Shown: positions 28,365-37,184 of the stretch, one piece after another | How the letters are laid out: the number at the start of each line of letters is the position of its first letter | Numbering within the stretch: position 1 is the first letter of the stretch | Translations under genes and position numbers: made by a program | Notes under the pieces: model-generated | What the model was told of the DNA's origin: nothing | Seen by the model: the letters and a program-made list of their open reading frames with translations, nothing else | Database searches by the model: none | Origin: Amycolatopsis thailandensis | GTDB taxonomy: Bacteria; Actinomycetota; Actinomycetes; Mycobacteriales; Pseudonocardiaceae | Direction: 5' to 3' | DNA length: 64,000 nt | NCBI RefSeq assembly: GCF_002234405.1 | Contig: NZ_NMQT01000013.1 | Location: forward strand, 22,069 to 86,068

Positions 28365-29345
28365 TTAGCGGACGGTGTTTCTGGCTTTGCGGGGGGCTGC
28401 TTTCCGGTGATTGTCGCTGGTCGTACCCCGTGGGACGAGGGTCAGCAGGCTCGCTTCCGGCGGGCACGCGAAACGGGCCGGGGCGTACGGAGACGTGCCC
28501 AGACCGGCGGAGACGTGCAGCCACATCTGGGCACCCCAGCGGGACGCGCCGCGGGCGCGGGTGCGGTCGAGTTCGCAGTTGGTCACGAGAGCGCCGTAGC
28601 CGGGGACGCGGAGCTGCCCGCCGTGGGTGTGTCCCGCGAGGACGAGGTCGTAGCCGTCGCCGGCGAACTCGTCGAGGACGCGGGGCTCCGGGGAGTGGGT
28701 GACCCCGATGCGGACGGCGGCGCCCCGGTCGGCCGGGCCGGCGATGTCGGCGTAGCGGTCGCGGCGCAGGTGCGCGTCGTCGACGCCGGCGGTGAACACG
28801 TACTGGTCGGCGACCTCGATGGTGCGGCGGACGTGCGTGAGGTCGTCCCAGCCGTGTTCGACGAAGGCCGCGCGCAGATCGCGCCAGGGCAGGTGCTCGC
28901 CGTGGATCCGCTTCTTCTTGCCCTTCGGCATGAGGTAGCGGGCGGGGTTCTTCGGCTTCGGTGCGTAGTAGTCGTTGCTGCCGAAGATGAACACGCCGGG
29001 CCTGTCGAGCAGGGGGCCGAGTGCGCGCAGCACGGACGGCACGGCCTGGTGATGTGACAGGTTGTCACCGGTGTTGACGACGAGATCCGGTTCCAGCTCG
29101 TCGAGCGCGGCTACCCAGCGTTGCTTGCTCACATGTCCGGGGAGCATGTGCAGATCAGAGATGTGAAGGATCGTGAAGGGTTTCGCCCCTGCGGCGAGGA
29201 CCGGGAGCTCCGCCGTGCGGAGCGTCCACCGGCGCCTTTCGATACCGACTGCGTAACCGAGGGTCGCGGCTCCCAGGGCGACGGTTCCCACGGCCAAGCG
29301 CCGTACCATCGCCCCCGACGTACTGTTGTTACTGAGCGTGCTCAC
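28365..29345 (-). CDS. Metallophosphoesterase (Rv3683-type)
   Basis: 326 residues. One N-terminal hydrophobic segment (about 12-30) precedes a calcineurin-like domain with ISDLHMLPGH (metal Asp and His), VNTGDNLSHH, FGSNDYYAP (GNHD equivalent), and the closing GHTHGGQLRVPG near 237. A membrane-anchored phosphodiesterase or phosphatase is expected; substrate unknown. It occupies the place of M. tuberculosis Rv3683 beside ponA2. Confidence 0.9.
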   Translation of the reverse strand: MSTLSNNSTSGAMVRRLAVGTVALGAATLGYAVGIERRRWTLRTAELPVLAAGAKPFTILHISDLHMLPGHVSKQRWVAALDELEPDLVVNTGDNLSHHQAVPSVLRALGPLLDRPGVFIFGSNDYYAPKPKNPARYLMPKGKKKRIHGEHLPWRDLRAAFVEHGWDDLTHVRRTIEVADQYVFTAGVDDAHLRRDRYADIAGPADRGAAVRIGVTHSPEPRVLDEFAGDGYDLVLAGHTHGGQLRVPGYGALVTNCELDRTRARGASRWGAQMWLHVSAGLGTSPYAPARFACPPEASLLTLVPRGTTSDNHRKAAPRKARNTVR

Positions 29346-29574
29346 AATGTCCAGTTTACGTGCTCATCGGTGGTGATCGTCCGCCCCCATTCCGGCGATG
29401 CCGAAGAATCGCTGGAATGGCCTCTTTTCTTCACTTTCCGTGGTCGGCGCGGGGTGTCGTGATCAGACGACATGATCCCGTCGACCGCAGGCCACTCTTA
29501 GGGCGCCAGATGCTCACGTAAAGTTAGATTCAGGTAACGCATGGTGATTTGAGCTGGTGAATGCCGCCCTTGAG

Positions 29575-29886
29575 TCACCAGCCGCCCTTGGGCGGTGTAC
29601 CCCACTTTTGTCTCTCGGGAGACCCGGAGATCTGGCGCCACAGTATGCCAAGCAGGCGGCACAGTGCGATAGCGGCGCCGGGGCCGAAGATCACCAGCCA
29701 AAGCCCGATGATGCCGGAATTCCCGGGACTGACCGTCGCCATGCTCAGCCACGCCACCGTGACAGCGGACAGGAGTGAATGGACCGACAGGACGACGAGC
29801 CCGGTTCGCCGCGTCGGGTACGACCGGCTGGCGAGGTAGCCGGACAAGAGGAATACGAGAAGGTAAGCGAGCCCTGCCCCGGTCAC
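29575..29886 (-). CDS. Small membrane protein, unknown
   Basis: 103 residues with three hydrophobic segments (about 4-20, 29-50, 60-82) and a polar C-terminus. Position after ponA2 on the same strand makes it a possible operon member, but the gene is short, unrecognised, and base usage is less biased than its neighbours, so it could be a chance frame. 29346-29574 contains nothing recognisable. Confidence 0.5.
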   Translation of the reverse strand: MTGAGLAYLLVFLLSGYLASRSYPTRRTGLVVLSVHSLLSAVTVAWLSMATVSPGNSGIIGLWLVIFGPGAAIALCRLLGILWRQISGSPERQKWGTPPKGGW

Positions 29887-29961
29887 GTTTGTTCATCGCC
29901 ATGGCTGTCGACGAACGTTAGCCCGGAGCAGGGCTCTGCTTTGAATCCTCAGTCGGCCGGA

Positions 29962-32130
29962 TCAGCGGCCGCCGCCCATGTACTTCGGGTCCGGCTGCGG
30001 CAACGGCAGCGCTTCCTGGCCTTCGAGGATCTTCGACATCGCCCCGAACCAGGTCTGCGCCGGCGTCTTGCCGCCGAACATGTTTTCGCAGCCGCGGGTG
30101 GTCACGTTGCCCGGGCCGAGGTAGCAGAGACCGCCGTTTCCACCCTTCGGGCGGAACACCATCGCCGCGCCCGCGAGCTGCGGGGTGGCCCCGAGGTACG
30201 TTCCCGAGCCGTTGCTCTGGGTGGTTCCGGTCTTGCCCATCACCGGCCGGTTCCACTTGGCGTTGCTCGCGGCGCCGGCCGACGTGCCGCCGGGCGCGCT
30301 GTCCCGGCTCAGGCCGACGGCGAGGGTGTTGGCGAGACCTTCGGGCACCACCTGCTCGCAGGCGGCTTCCTTGACGGGCACGGGCTTTCCGTCCCGGTCG
30401 GTGACACCGGACAGCGGGGTCGGGGGGCACCAGACGCCGCCGCTCATGATCGTGGCGCCGACGTTCGCCAATTCCAGGCCGCTCAACGGAGCCGGGCCGA
30501 GGGTGAACGAGGCGTTCCCGGGCCAGCCGGGCCTCGGGCCGAACGCCTGGAGTTGACTGGCGTTGGCACCGGGGTTGTCGGATTTCGGGTCGACGGCGCC
30601 GCCGCCGAGGTTGCTGGCCATGGTGTCGCGCATGCCGAGCTTCCGCGCCATCTCCACGATCGGCCCGGTGCTCCCGACCTTCTCCTCGAGGGCCACGAAC
30701 GCGGTGTTCGGCGACGTCGCCAGCGCCTGCTGCATCGACATCTGCCCACCGGCGGGGTTGTAGTCGCCCGCGTTGCCGAGGCAGTACCAGCGCGAGCGCA
30801 TGGGCGGCCCGGTCGGAGCGCATTTGTTGCCACCACCCGCGAACACACTTGAGGTGTAGAAGTCGGGCACCGGCAGCGGACTGTTGATCCCCGCCACACC
30901 CGCTTCCAACGCGGCGGCGGCGGTGAAGACCTTGTACGCCGAGCCCGCGCCGCCGGTGTTGTAGACGCCGGAAGGCAACGCGAACGTCGTCTGGCCCTGA
31001 TCTTCGTGCAGCCCGTAGTCACGGTTCGCCGCCAGCGCCACCACTTCGTGCCGATTCTTGCCCGGCTTCACCAGGGAAAGCGTGTTCGCGACGTTGTCCT
31101 GGGTCTTCTTGACCTGGGCTTCGGCCGAGATCTTGGCTTCGTGGTTCGCCCGTTCGTCCAAAGTGGTCTTGATCTGGTAGCCGCCGGTGTACAGGTCGTC
31201 CTTCGTCATGCCGTTCTTGAGGAGATAGTCCTCGACGTACTGACAGAAGAAACCGTTCTCCGTACCGGCGCCGACGCAGTTCGACGCGGGTTTCTGCGGG
31301 CCGCCTTCGACGACGCCGAGCGGCTCGGCCTTGAACCGGTCCGCGTCCACCTTCGCGAGCTTCTTGTTGTCGACCATGCGGTCCAGCACCAGGTTCCGGC
31401 GTTCGGTCGCCTTCGCCGGGCTCTTCCACGGGTCGTTGACGGCCGGGTTGTTCACCAGACCGGCCAGCAACGCCGCCTGCGGCACCGTGAGTTTTTCGAC
31501 GGGCGTGTTGAAGTACGCGTTCGCGGCCGCGCCGACACCGTAGATCTCGCGCGAGAATTCGACGACGTTCAGGTAGCCGGTCAGGATCTGCATCTTGTTC
31601 AGCTTGGTTTCCAGCTGGATCGCGATGCGGGCTTCCTTCAGCTTCCGGGCGACCGACTGCTCCTGTGCGCGCTTCTGGCCCGGCTTGTCGTCCCGGTAGA
31701 CGACGTTGATCAGGTAGTTCTTGACGTACTGCTGGGTCAGCGTCGACGCGCCTTGGGTGTCCCCGCCGGTGCTGTTGCTGACCGCCGCGCGCAGCGTGCC
31801 CTTCCAGTCCACCCCGTTGTGCTCGTAGAAGCGCTTGTCCTCGACCGAGATCAGCGCCCACTTCATGGCGTCGTTGATCTGCGTCTCGGTGGTGGGGATG
31901 CGGAACTGCTTGTACAGCGTCGCGATCTGCTTGCCGGTGTTGTCCGTGATCGTCGTCACCAGCGGCGGCGGAATGTCCGCGAGGTCCGAAGATGTCTTGT
32001 CGACGGTCTCGCTCGCCTGGTTGGAGAGAACGCCCGCGGCGCCCGCCACCGGGAACAACATCCCCGCGACCAGCACTCCCGCGAGCACACACAGGCCAAT
32101 GAGCTTCAGCAGACCGTCCGTTTTGCGCAC
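29962..32130 (-). CDS. ponA2: Bifunctional penicillin-binding protein (PonA2 type)
   Basis: 722 residues: an N-terminal membrane anchor (about 10-35), a GT51 transglycosylase (catalytic EDKRFYEHNGVDW near 97, then GASTLTQQYVKN), and a transpeptidase with SxxK in GSAYKVFTAA, SPN in ATSPNTAFVAL and KTG in VMGKTGTTQSNGS. It polymerises and cross-links peptidoglycan outside the membrane. Divergent from a WhiB gene exactly as ponA2 and whiB4 are in M. tuberculosis. Unlike mycobacterial PonA2, no PASTA domain follows; the protein ends about 70 residues after the KTG region. Confidence 0.93.
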   Translation of the reverse strand: MRKTDGLLKLIGLCVLAGVLVAGMLFPVAGAAGVLSNQASETVDKTSSDLADIPPPLVTTITDNTGKQIATLYKQFRIPTTETQINDAMKWALISVEDKRFYEHNGVDWKGTLRAAVSNSTGGDTQGASTLTQQYVKNYLINVVYRDDKPGQKRAQEQSVARKLKEARIAIQLETKLNKMQILTGYLNVVEFSREIYGVGAAANAYFNTPVEKLTVPQAALLAGLVNNPAVNDPWKSPAKATERRNLVLDRMVDNKKLAKVDADRFKAEPLGVVEGGPQKPASNCVGAGTENGFFCQYVEDYLLKNGMTKDDLYTGGYQIKTTLDERANHEAKISAEAQVKKTQDNVANTLSLVKPGKNRHEVVALAANRDYGLHEDQGQTTFALPSGVYNTGGAGSAYKVFTAAAALEAGVAGINSPLPVPDFYTSSVFAGGGNKCAPTGPPMRSRWYCLGNAGDYNPAGGQMSMQQALATSPNTAFVALEEKVGSTGPIVEMARKLGMRDTMASNLGGGAVDPKSDNPGANASQLQAFGPRPGWPGNASFTLGPAPLSGLELANVGATIMSGGVWCPPTPLSGVTDRDGKPVPVKEAACEQVVPEGLANTLAVGLSRDSAPGGTSAGAASNAKWNRPVMGKTGTTQSNGSGTYLGATPQLAGAAMVFRPKGGNGGLCYLGPGNVTTRGCENMFGGKTPAQTWFGAMSKILEGQEALPLPQPDPKYMGGGR

Positions 32131-32480
32131 GCGGACCAGGGTACGCGGATCCCGTTAGCCCACCGTGACGTCACCTCGCTGTGGGTGGGGATCCGGTTAC
32201 GAAACCGACCCCATGGGGTGACGGCTGGTAGTCGGAGGCATTCTAGGGCTTGGCGGAGGGAACCGAGGGCCCTTACAGTCCGTCAACGTCTCACGTATGA
32301 AAAAGCCGACAGACGGGTGAGTGCGAGCGGCAGTCGCATTCGACCGAACGGAGGCACCCGGCACCGGGGAGGTGCCGGCTCAACCGACGTGAGCAACAGG
32401 GAGACACGCTCATGGGGGCAGGAGCGCAGGCTTTTCGTCCTCCCGTGGTGTGTCGAACACCAGGGTAGGGAGCTGGGGGT
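32131..32480. promoter_or_regulatory. Divergent ponA2-whiB promoter region
   Basis: 350 bases without a clear gene. A perfect dyad GTGACGTCAC lies about 35 bases from the ponA2 start (near 32167). A short open frame at 32412 (18 codons, MGAGAQAFRPPVVCRTPG) with GGGAG upstream ends just before the whiB ribosome site and might be a leader peptide. The region must hold both promoters. Confidence 0.45.
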
Positions 32481-32798
32481 ATGGAAACCAACCAGTCGAG
32501 CTGGCGAGTCAATGCGTCGTGCCGCGACACCGATCCGGACGGCTTGTTCGTCCGGGGGGCGGAACAGAACCGGGCCAAGGCGGTCTGCCTCGGTTGCCCG
32601 GTCAGGACGGAATGCCTCGCCGAAGCGCTCGATGGCCGGATCAACTTCGGCATCTGGGGAGGTATGACTGAACGGGAACGGCGGGCGCTGCTGAGGCGGC
32701 GGCCGGACGTTTCCAGCTGGGCGGACCTGCTTGAAGCGGCGAAGCGCAGTTTCACCGGGATCGACGAAGAGGAAGACGTACGCGTCCGAGTCTCGTGA
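32481..32798 (+). CDS. whiB4: WhiB-family iron-sulfur regulator (WhiB4 type)
   Basis: 105 residues. Four cysteines with WhiB spacing, C14, C36, C39 and C45 (C-X21-C-X2-C-X5-C), bind the [4Fe-4S] cluster. The turn FGIWGGMTERERRALLRRR is diagnostic for binding sigma factor region 4 and DNA. WhiB4 of M. tuberculosis responds to oxygen and redox stress and is likewise divergent from ponA2. An extra acidic C-terminus (GIDEEEDVRVRVS) follows the basic stretch. ATG at 32481. Confidence 0.92.
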   Translation: METNQSSWRVNASCRDTDPDGLFVRGAEQNRAKAVCLGCPVRTECLAEALDGRINFGIWGGMTERERRALLRRRPDVSSWADLLEAAKRSFTGIDEEEDVRVRVS

Positions 32799-32805
32799 TC
32801 ATGAT

Positions 32806-32858
32806 TCCGTGAAGGGCCCCTTCCCCGAGTCCAAGGTGGGGAAGAGGTCCTTCACGGA
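32806..32858. repeat. Twin-hairpin element, GTGAAGG type
   Basis: 21-bp arms (32806-32826, 32838-32858) with two mismatches. It fills the gap between whiB and the convergent ATPase gene, whose stop begins at 32862, and shares the GTGAAGG/CCTTCAC theme with 11105-11159. Confidence 0.75.
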
Positions 32859-32861
32859 GGA

Positions 32862-33995
32862 TCAGGACTGAGTCGCCAAGCGCGTGCCGATGTCGCGCAG
32901 GCCTTCGAGATCGTGCACGTCACTGGGGAGCGCGGGCACCCGCACCAGCGGGACCTCGGGATGCGCCCGCGTGAACCTGGCGAGCAGCCGCGTCTCCCGT
33001 TCGGCCAGCGCGACCCGGTCCGCGTGCAGGCGGAGGACGGCTTCGGCCAGCGGTGCGCCGGTCTTGCCCTTCGCGAGCTGCTCGGCGGCGGCGACGGCTT
33101 CCGCACTGGACAGCGGGGCGAGCACCGGATGCGTCCGGTTCGCGACCAGCCCGGCCAGCGGCATGCTCTCTTCCGAAAGCCGCTCCACGAAGTAGGACGC
33201 CTCGCGCAGCGCGTCCGGCTCCGGCGCGGCCACCACCAGGAACGACGTCCCGCCGGACCGCAGCAGCTCGGACGTCTTGCGCGCGCGTTCGCGGAAGCCG
33301 CCGAACATGCTGTCGAAGGCCTGCATGAACGCCGAAGCGTCGGTCAGCAACTGGCCGCCGATGATCGTCGAGACGGCCTTCGCGAACATCGAGAACCCGG
33401 CGTTGACGACCTTGCGCAGACCCCAGCCGCCCGCTTTCGCGGGCCCGGTGAGCAGCCGGATCATCCGGCCGTCGAGCGCGCTGGAAAGCCGCGTCGGCGC
33501 GTCGAGGAAGTCCAAAGCGGACCGGCTCGGCGGCGTGTCGACGATGATCAGGTCCCACTCGTCGGTGGCCGCGAGCTGCCCCAGCTTCTCCATCGCCATG
33601 TACTCCTGCGTGCCGGAGAAGGACGTGGAAATGGTCTGGTAGAAGGGGTTCTGCAAGAGCTGTTCGGCGCGTTCCGGGCCGGCGTGCACGCGCACCATGT
33701 CGTCGAAGGTGCGGCGCATGTCGAGCATCATCGCCCAGAGCTCGCCCTTGGGCTCGAAGCCTTCGACCTTCACCTGCTTCGGGTGGTTGCCCAGTTCGCG
33801 CAGGCCGAGCGCCTGCGCCAGCCGCCGCGCCGGGTCGATGGTGAGCACCACCGTCTGCCGTCCGCGTTCGGCCGCGCGCAACGCCAGCGCCGCCGCGGTG
33901 GTCGTCTTGCCGACGCCGCCGGATCCGCAGCAGACGATGACCCGGCTCTCCGGATCGTCGATCAGCTTGTCGATCTCCAGGATGTCGTCCGGCAT
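32862..33995 (-). CDS. Get3/ArsA-like ATPase, second subunit (Rv3680 type)
   Basis: 377 residues. The P-loop reads [23 protein letters not shown] near residue 20; switch and metal-type motifs follow ([30 protein letters not shown]). The deviant Walker A signature lysine of ArsA/Get3 proteins (KGGxGKT) is replaced by Ser. It is the partner of the upstream ATPase gene and overlaps its stop by one base. In M. tuberculosis Rv3679-Rv3680 form a Get3-like complex; the client is not settled. Confidence 0.9.
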   Translation of the reverse strand: MPDDILEIDKLIDDPESRVIVCCGSGGVGKTTTAAALALRAAERGRQTVVLTIDPARRLAQALGLRELGNHPKQVKVEGFEPKGELWAMMLDMRRTFDDMVRVHAGPERAEQLLQNPFYQTISTSFSGTQEYMAMEKLGQLAATDEWDLIIVDTPPSRSALDFLDAPTRLSSALDGRMIRLLTGPAKAGGWGLRKVVNAGFSMFAKAVSTIIGGQLLTDASAFMQAFDSMFGGFRERARKTSELLRSGGTSFLVVAAPEPDALREASYFVERLSEESMPLAGLVANRTHPVLAPLSSAEAVAAAEQLAKGKTGAPLAEAVLRLHADRVALAERETRLLARFTRAHPEVPLVRVPALPSDVHDLEGLRDIGTRLATQS

Positions 33996-35008
33996 CAGCG
34001 CACCCCCTGCTCGGTCAGCGCTTCGGCGAGGTCGTAGAGCGCCGCGACGTCGACCCCGTCGGTCAGATCCGGCAGTTCGAGACCCGGCAGGTCCGCTTCG
34101 GACAGCTGTTCACGGGCGCGTTGCTCGGCCGCGACCCGGACGGCGTGCTCGACGGTCTCCTCGACCAGCGCGTCGAGCGTGGTTTCGGGCAGGTCCAGCC
34201 CGGCCGACGCGAGCCCGGCGCGGACGCGTGAGGCGTCGACGCGGCCGTCCGCGGCGGCCAGCACCGAACGGGCGGGCAGTCGCGGCGGGCGGACCCGGTT
34301 GACCAGCACCGCGCCGGGGCGCAGATCCGCGCCGTCGAGTTCGGCGACCGCTTCGACGGTCTCCCGCACCGGCATCTCTTCCAGCAGCGTCACCAGGTGG
34401 ACGGCGGTCTCGCCGGAATGCAGCAGCCGGACGACGCCGTCGGCCTGACCGCGGATCGGGCCGGTCTTGGCGAGATCGGTCAGGGCCTTGGTGACGTCGA
34501 GGAACTTCACGACCCGGCCGGTGGGCGGCGAGTCGACGACGACGGCGTCATAGGTGTGGCGGCCGTCCGACTCGGTGCGGCCGACGCATTCCTTGATCTT
34601 CCCGGTGAGCAGGACGTCGCGCAGACCCGGCGCGAGCGTGGTGGCGAACTCGATCGCGCCCATCCGCCGCAGCGTCCGGCCCGCGAAGCCGAGGTTGTAG
34701 AACATTTCGAAGTATTCGAGGAGCGCGGCCTCGACGTCGATGTGCAGCGCGCGCAGCTCACCGCCGCCGGGGACGGCCGCGATGCGCTGCTCGGCGTACG
34801 GCAGCGGCTCGGTGTCGAAGAGCTGGGCGATGCCCTGGCGCCCTTCGACCTCGATCAGCAGAACCCGGCGCCCGCCCTTGGCGAGCGCGAGGCCCAAGGA
34901 CGCGGCGAGCGTGGTCTTGCCCGTCCCGCCCTTACCGGTGACGAAATGCAGCCTGGCTCTCGCGAGTTCGTCGGTCCAGCCGGCAAGGGGAGTGCTCACC
35001 GGTCCCAC
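33995..35008 (-). CDS. Get3/ArsA-like ATPase, first subunit (Rv3679 type)
   Basis: 337 residues. P-loop [25 protein letters not shown] near residue 20, with the canonical signature lysine. Further motifs are [33 protein letters not shown] and the C-terminal [26 protein letters not shown]. Family: ArsA/Get3 ATPases that use ATP-driven closure to handle membrane protein tails or anions. It is translated coupled to the next ATPase and preceded by a small membrane protein gene 13 bases away. Confidence 0.92.
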   Translation of the reverse strand: MGPVSTPLAGWTDELARARLHFVTGKGGTGKTTLAASLGLALAKGGRRVLLIEVEGRQGIAQLFDTEPLPYAEQRIAAVPGGGELRALHIDVEAALLEYFEMFYNLGFAGRTLRRMGAIEFATTLAPGLRDVLLTGKIKECVGRTESDGRHTYDAVVVDSPPTGRVVKFLDVTKALTDLAKTGPIRGQADGVVRLLHSGETAVHLVTLLEEMPVRETVEAVAELDGADLRPGAVLVNRVRPPRLPARSVLAAADGRVDASRVRAGLASAGLDLPETTLDALVEETVEHAVRVAAEQRAREQLSEADLPGLELPDLTDGVDVAALYDLAEALTEQGVR

Positions 35009-35021
35009 CCTAATTGAGCCC

Positions 35022-35279
35022 TCAGCTCGCCAGCATCATGACGCCGAGCGCAGCGGCGACCACGGCGACGATGGCCCAGGTCAGGACGGTGGGCAGCACC
35101 GTGAGCATCACCACACCGAGCAGCAAGAGGACCACGAAGGCCACCGCGCCGGTGATCGCGACCGCTCCCGAGCTGTTCCGGCGGTCCCGCGCCTTGGCCA
35201 TCAGGACCAGCACCAGCGGCAGCCCGGCCGCGGCGAGCAGGACGGTCGCGACCACACGCCAGGTCTCCACGGACCCCAC
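35022..35279 (-). CDS. Small three-helix membrane protein
   Basis: 85 residues with three hydrophobic segments (about 8-27, 38-58, 62-84) and almost no soluble part. It is 13 bases upstream of the ATPase pair and likely in the same operon, which makes it an attractive membrane partner for the Get3-like complex. No family could be assigned. Start ATG at 35279. Confidence 0.72.
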   Translation of the reverse strand: MGSVETWRVVATVLLAAAGLPLVLVLMAKARDRRNSSGAVAITGAVAFVVLLLLGVVMLTVLPTVLTWAIVAVVAAALGVMMLAS

Positions 35280-35290
35280 CGTAGCGGTGA

Positions 35291-35326
35291 CCTAGGTACA
35301 TGAAGGCCCCCTTCCTGTACCTAGGC
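35291..35326. repeat. Hairpin CCTAGGTAC...GTACCTAGG
   Basis: Palindromic CCTAGGTAC ends enclose GAAGGCCCCCTTC. It forms the tip of the left terminal repeat of the 35.3-35.9 kb element. Confidence 0.65.
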
Positions 35327-35368
35327 GCAAGGGTCTCGGCAAAAGTCGCCTCTCCGCTGGCCAGGGAG

Positions 35369-35421
35369 GTTGCGAAAGCCACTTTCGCAACCTTCAACGT
35401 TGCGAAAGTGGCTTTCGCGAC
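35369..35421. repeat. Twin-hairpin element, family B (CCA/TGG loops)
   Basis: GTTGCGAAAG-CCA-CTTTCGCAAC, spacer CTTCAAC, then GTTGCGAAAG-TGG-CTTTCGCGAC. Each half is a perfect or near-perfect 10-bp hairpin. Identical spacer and stems recur at 41761-41813. Confidence 0.82.
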
Positions 35422-35525
35422 ACGGTGCACTGAGCCCACTGAATCCCCCGGGTGCCGGACCGGCGCGATCCCGACACCACACCCACGCACAGAGCGGCCC
35501 CAGTGGTCGTGAGTGGCGCTTCGGA

Positions 35526-35582
35526 CCTTGATCAACGGAAGATCGGGGACGTTGAGTGTCCCGGATCTTCCGTTGATCAAGG
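35526..35582. repeat. Hairpin with 19-bp perfect arms
   Basis: CCTTGATCAACGGAAGATC (35526-35544) pairs exactly with 35564-35582. The loop carries GGGGACGTTGAGTGTCCC. Degenerate relatives with GGAAGATCC and GGACGTTCAACGTCC cores occur at 35616-35660 and 35757-35798. Confidence 0.7.
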
Positions 35583-35936
35583 TCATGTCGGCCAGGACCA
35601 GTGACAGACGAGGTGACGGGGGAAGATCCCGGACGCTCAACGGCCGGAATTCTCCCCCGTCGACCACACCACCTTCCAGCAGCACGACGAAACAGGCCCC
35701 ACCGACGACAGACCCAGGACGTGCACCGCCCCAACTCCCACACCAACCAGACCGAGCGTGGAAGATCCGGGACGTTCAACGTCCCAAATCCTCCACACTC
35801 GCAGGTCCACACCAGTGGGTAGGTAAATACGGGTCCGCCAGAACCCGAAACGCCACTCACGACACCCGCCTATGCGACTTTGCCGAGACCCTGGCGTTAG
35901 GCGCGAGGAAGGGGGCCTTCAGGTACTTGGAGTGGG

Positions 35937-36881
35937 TCAGCTCCCGATGGGCGTCGCGGGCACGCACGGCACCGGCTTCGCGTGCGCCGGGTCGAGCGCG
36001 TTGAGGACGTGCCCGGCCGCGTTGCGGTCGGCGGCGACCCCGGCGTGCTCGGCCAGGTCCAGCAGGCAGCTGTCCTGGAGGACGATGTTCTTCACGTTCG
36101 GGCCCTTGCCCATCCCGCTCGTGTACGGGACGACGGCTTCGTCGTAGCGGGTCATGATGTTCGTGTAGGTCACTCCCGGCTGGAAGACGCCGTTGCCCGA
36201 GTGCAGGTTCGTGAGGAATTCCGAGCCGCGCAGGAACTGACGGCACGAGCCGCAGACCGGGTCGAGGATCCCGTTGAACCCGGGCGCCAGCCCCAGCGCG
36301 CTCGCGAGCGCGTAGAGATGTGACGCGCCGAACAACGTCGTGCCGTCCCACAGCGGGGTCAGGCTCACGTACTTGTCCACTTTGGACGCGCCGCCGAGGA
36401 ACTTCACATAGTAAGAAGGCATCAGCGTGCCCTCGGAATGCCCGAGGATGTCCACCTTGGACGCCCCGGTCGCGCCGAGCACCTTGTCGACGAACGCCGA
36501 GAGCTCCTTCGCGCTCTGCTCCATCGGCAGGAGGCCGCCGGGCTGGTAGATCGGCAGCGGCTTCCCGGTTATCCCGTAGGTCAGGGAGAAGACGCAGTAC
36601 CCGTCGTTCTTGAGCAGCGGGCCGAACGTCTGCCAGTTCACCGTCTGGTTGGCGCCGAGGCCGTGGGTGAGCACGACCGGGTTCGGATGCGCCTCGCCCG
36701 GACGGCAGCCGAAGTCGTTCGCGCCGGGAGGCGGGCCGCCGGGGTTCGCCGCCTGCGCGGGCAGTGCCGCCGCGAGTGTCCACGGAACGGGGAGTTTCTC
36801 GTCGGCGTACGCCGCTGAAGCGCAGATCAGGGCAAGGGCCGCGGCCAGGCAGGCGACGGCGAGGGACTTCGTTGTCCGCAT
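35937..36881 (-). CDS. Secreted lipase (class 2-like alpha/beta hydrolase)
   Basis: 314 residues. A signal peptide (about 1-26, ending AAYA) directs export. The fold motifs VVLTHGLGANQTVNWQTF (oxyanion region), DILGHSEGTLMPSYYV (nucleophile Ser near 170) and AEHAGVAADRNAAGHVLNAL (His region) match secreted actinobacterial lipases. Cysteine pairs (FGCRPG with YCVF; VCGSC) suggest disulfides. It carries a GTCCANNNTGGAC copy (36375-36387). An operator-like motif shared with the esterase at 19956 sits 15 bases upstream of the start. Confidence 0.9.
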   Translation of the reverse strand: MRTTKSLAVACLAAALALICASAAYADEKLPVPWTLAAALPAQAANPGGPPPGANDFGCRPGEAHPNPVVLTHGLGANQTVNWQTFGPLLKNDGYCVFSLTYGITGKPLPIYQPGGLLPMEQSAKELSAFVDKVLGATGASKVDILGHSEGTLMPSYYVKFLGGASKVDKYVSLTPLWDGTTLFGASHLYALASALGLAPGFNGILDPVCGSCRQFLRGSEFLTNLHSGNGVFQPGVTYTNIMTRYDEAVVPYTSGMGKGPNVKNIVLQDSCLLDLAEHAGVAADRNAAGHVLNALDPAHAKPVPCVPATPIGS

Positions 36882-36895
36882 GTCAACGTCCTATC

Positions 36896-36910
36896 TACTC
36901 CCGAGTAGGT
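36896..36910. promoter_or_regulatory. Operator-like TACTCCCGAGTAGGT
   Basis: Dyad CTACTC-CC-GAGTAG immediately upstream of the lipase start. It matches 13 of 15 bases of the site upstream of the esterase at 21031-21045 and 11 of 13 core bases at 160-172. It would overlap the lipase leader. Confidence 0.5.
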
Positions 36911-37010
36911 GTGAAGTGAAACACATCGGCGGGAAATCGGCGAGCCGGTCACGAGAGGGTTTGCCGCATGTGTGTCGGGCGCCCTTGCCGGTTTGGCTAC
37001 GCTCCCGGAC

Positions 37011-37172
37011 ATGAGCGCCACCAAGTGGGAGTACGCGACCGTCCCCCTGTTGATCCACGCCACCAAGCAGATCCTCGACCAGTGGGGCGAGGACGGCTGG
37101 GAGCTCGTCACCGTGCTCCCGAACCCGACCGGCGAGCAGCACGTCGCCTACCTCAAACGAGCCAAGAACTGA
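37011..37172 (+). CDS. DUF4177-type small protein (Rv3678A position)
   Basis: 53 residues containing WEYATVPLLIHATKQILDQWGEDGWELVTVLP, the typical DUF4177 pattern of a small beta-alpha fold. Function unknown. It is the first gene of a cluster with RidA and two uncharacterised proteins, and the order DUF4177-RidA is the same as Rv3678A-Rv3678c in M. tuberculosis. Start ATG at 37011. Confidence 0.82.
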   Translation: MSATKWEYATVPLLIHATKQILDQWGEDGWELVTVLPNPTGEQHVAYLKRAKN

Positions 37173-37184
37173 GGGATTGAAGCC

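Larger units (their letters stand above)
35280..35936. other. 657-base gene-free palindrome cluster with terminal inverted repeats
   Basis: Between two minus-strand genes. Outer arms 35296-35349 and 35874-35926 are imperfect inverted repeats of about 53 bases. Nested inside is a second exact 13-bp inverted pair (35507-35519 and 35850-35862, GTCGTGAGTGGCG and complement). Inside lie at least four further hairpins. No open frame codes a plausible protein. It looks like a non-autonomous, MITE-like or regulatory element. Confidence 0.65.
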
